Assembly: GCA_905479995.1 (NCBI GenBank)
Contig: CAJQON010000030.1
Span: 78,779 to 142,778, forward strand
From: an uncultured Flavobacteriales bacterium
GTDB lineage: Bacteria > Bacteroidota > Bacteroidia > Flavobacteriales_E > Vicingaceae
Direction of reading: 5' to 3'
Length of the DNA: 64,000 nucleotides
The notes beneath the pieces were generated by a model. The model had not been told where the DNA came from. It saw only the letters and a list, made by a program, of their open reading frames with translations, and searched no databases. Shown piece after piece: positions 63,622 to 64,000 of the stretch (the stretch's first letter is position 1; each line of letters begins with the position of its first letter). The position numbers and the translations under genes were made by a program.

Positions 63622-64000
<379 letters not shown>

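Overview
The window is AT-rich DNA from a member of the Bacteroidota, most likely Flavobacteriales. The evidence is the giant type IX secretion (T9SS) translocon gene sprA in the order maeB-ruvA-sprA-gcvH, several proteins with type A T9SS C-terminal sorting domains, Omp28, DUF4296, DUF5777 and DUF6029 family proteins, a Bacteroidota-type NusA/IF-2, and promoters of the TTTG-N19-TAnnTTTG type instead of the E. coli -35/-10. I cannot name the genus from sequence alone. No prophage, transposase, CRISPR array or tRNA was seen.

Layout. 0-5 kb: aroB, divergent from putA-like proline dehydrogenase and lnt, then two small lipoproteins. 5-23.3 kb: a long minus-strand block with a 2063-residue alpha-2-macroglobulin with a thioester motif, a TonB-like protein, VanZ, gcvH, sprA, ruvA and maeB. 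23.4-30.3 kb: a sirtuin, a T9SS cargo, and a plus-strand redox cluster (Omp28 T9SS protein, TlpA, DUF6029 barrel, Omp28 lipoprotein). 30.4-36.3 kb: rimP-nusA-infB and a glutaryl-CoA dehydrogenase-type enzyme. 36.4-41.1 kb: an AraC regulator and a cluster with CxxCH motifs (two choice-of-anchor V T9SS proteins, a monoheme lipoprotein, YceI, DUF5777 barrel). 41.1-45 kb: O-antigen ligase-like protein, S41 protease, yidD, rnpA. 45-49.7 kb: PAP2 phosphatase, crcB, PafA-like phosphatase, gyrB. 49.8-54.4 kb: an island of four secreted or lipid-anchored proteins, each preceded by a copy of a roughly 200-bp intergenic repeat. 54.5-63.4 kb: radA, a fused oligopeptide-type ABC ATPase, an exonuclease, small hypotheticals, a second S41 protease, a dCMP deaminase-family enzyme and a porin. 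63.4-64 kb: 5S and the 3' end of 23S rRNA on the minus strand.

How it fits together. SprA is the outer-membrane exit channel for proteins with T9SS sorting tails, and this window encodes six such cargos plus barrels and lipoproteins that would work at the same surface. Two clusters look like surface redox modules: one built on CxxC thioredoxin-like folds (25-30 kb), one on CxxCH heme-type motifs (37-41 kb). A 20-base motif made of two TTTGTGCA half sites one helical turn apart lies upstream of the CxxCH cluster and, exact or variant, upstream of all four genes of the 50-54 kb island. It is the best candidate here for an undescribed regulatory system. Three starts deserve correction: the PAP2 gene (ATT start), the porin (TTG start; the upstream in-frame ATG lies inside 5S rRNA) and the sirtuin (ATG downstream of a promoter element).
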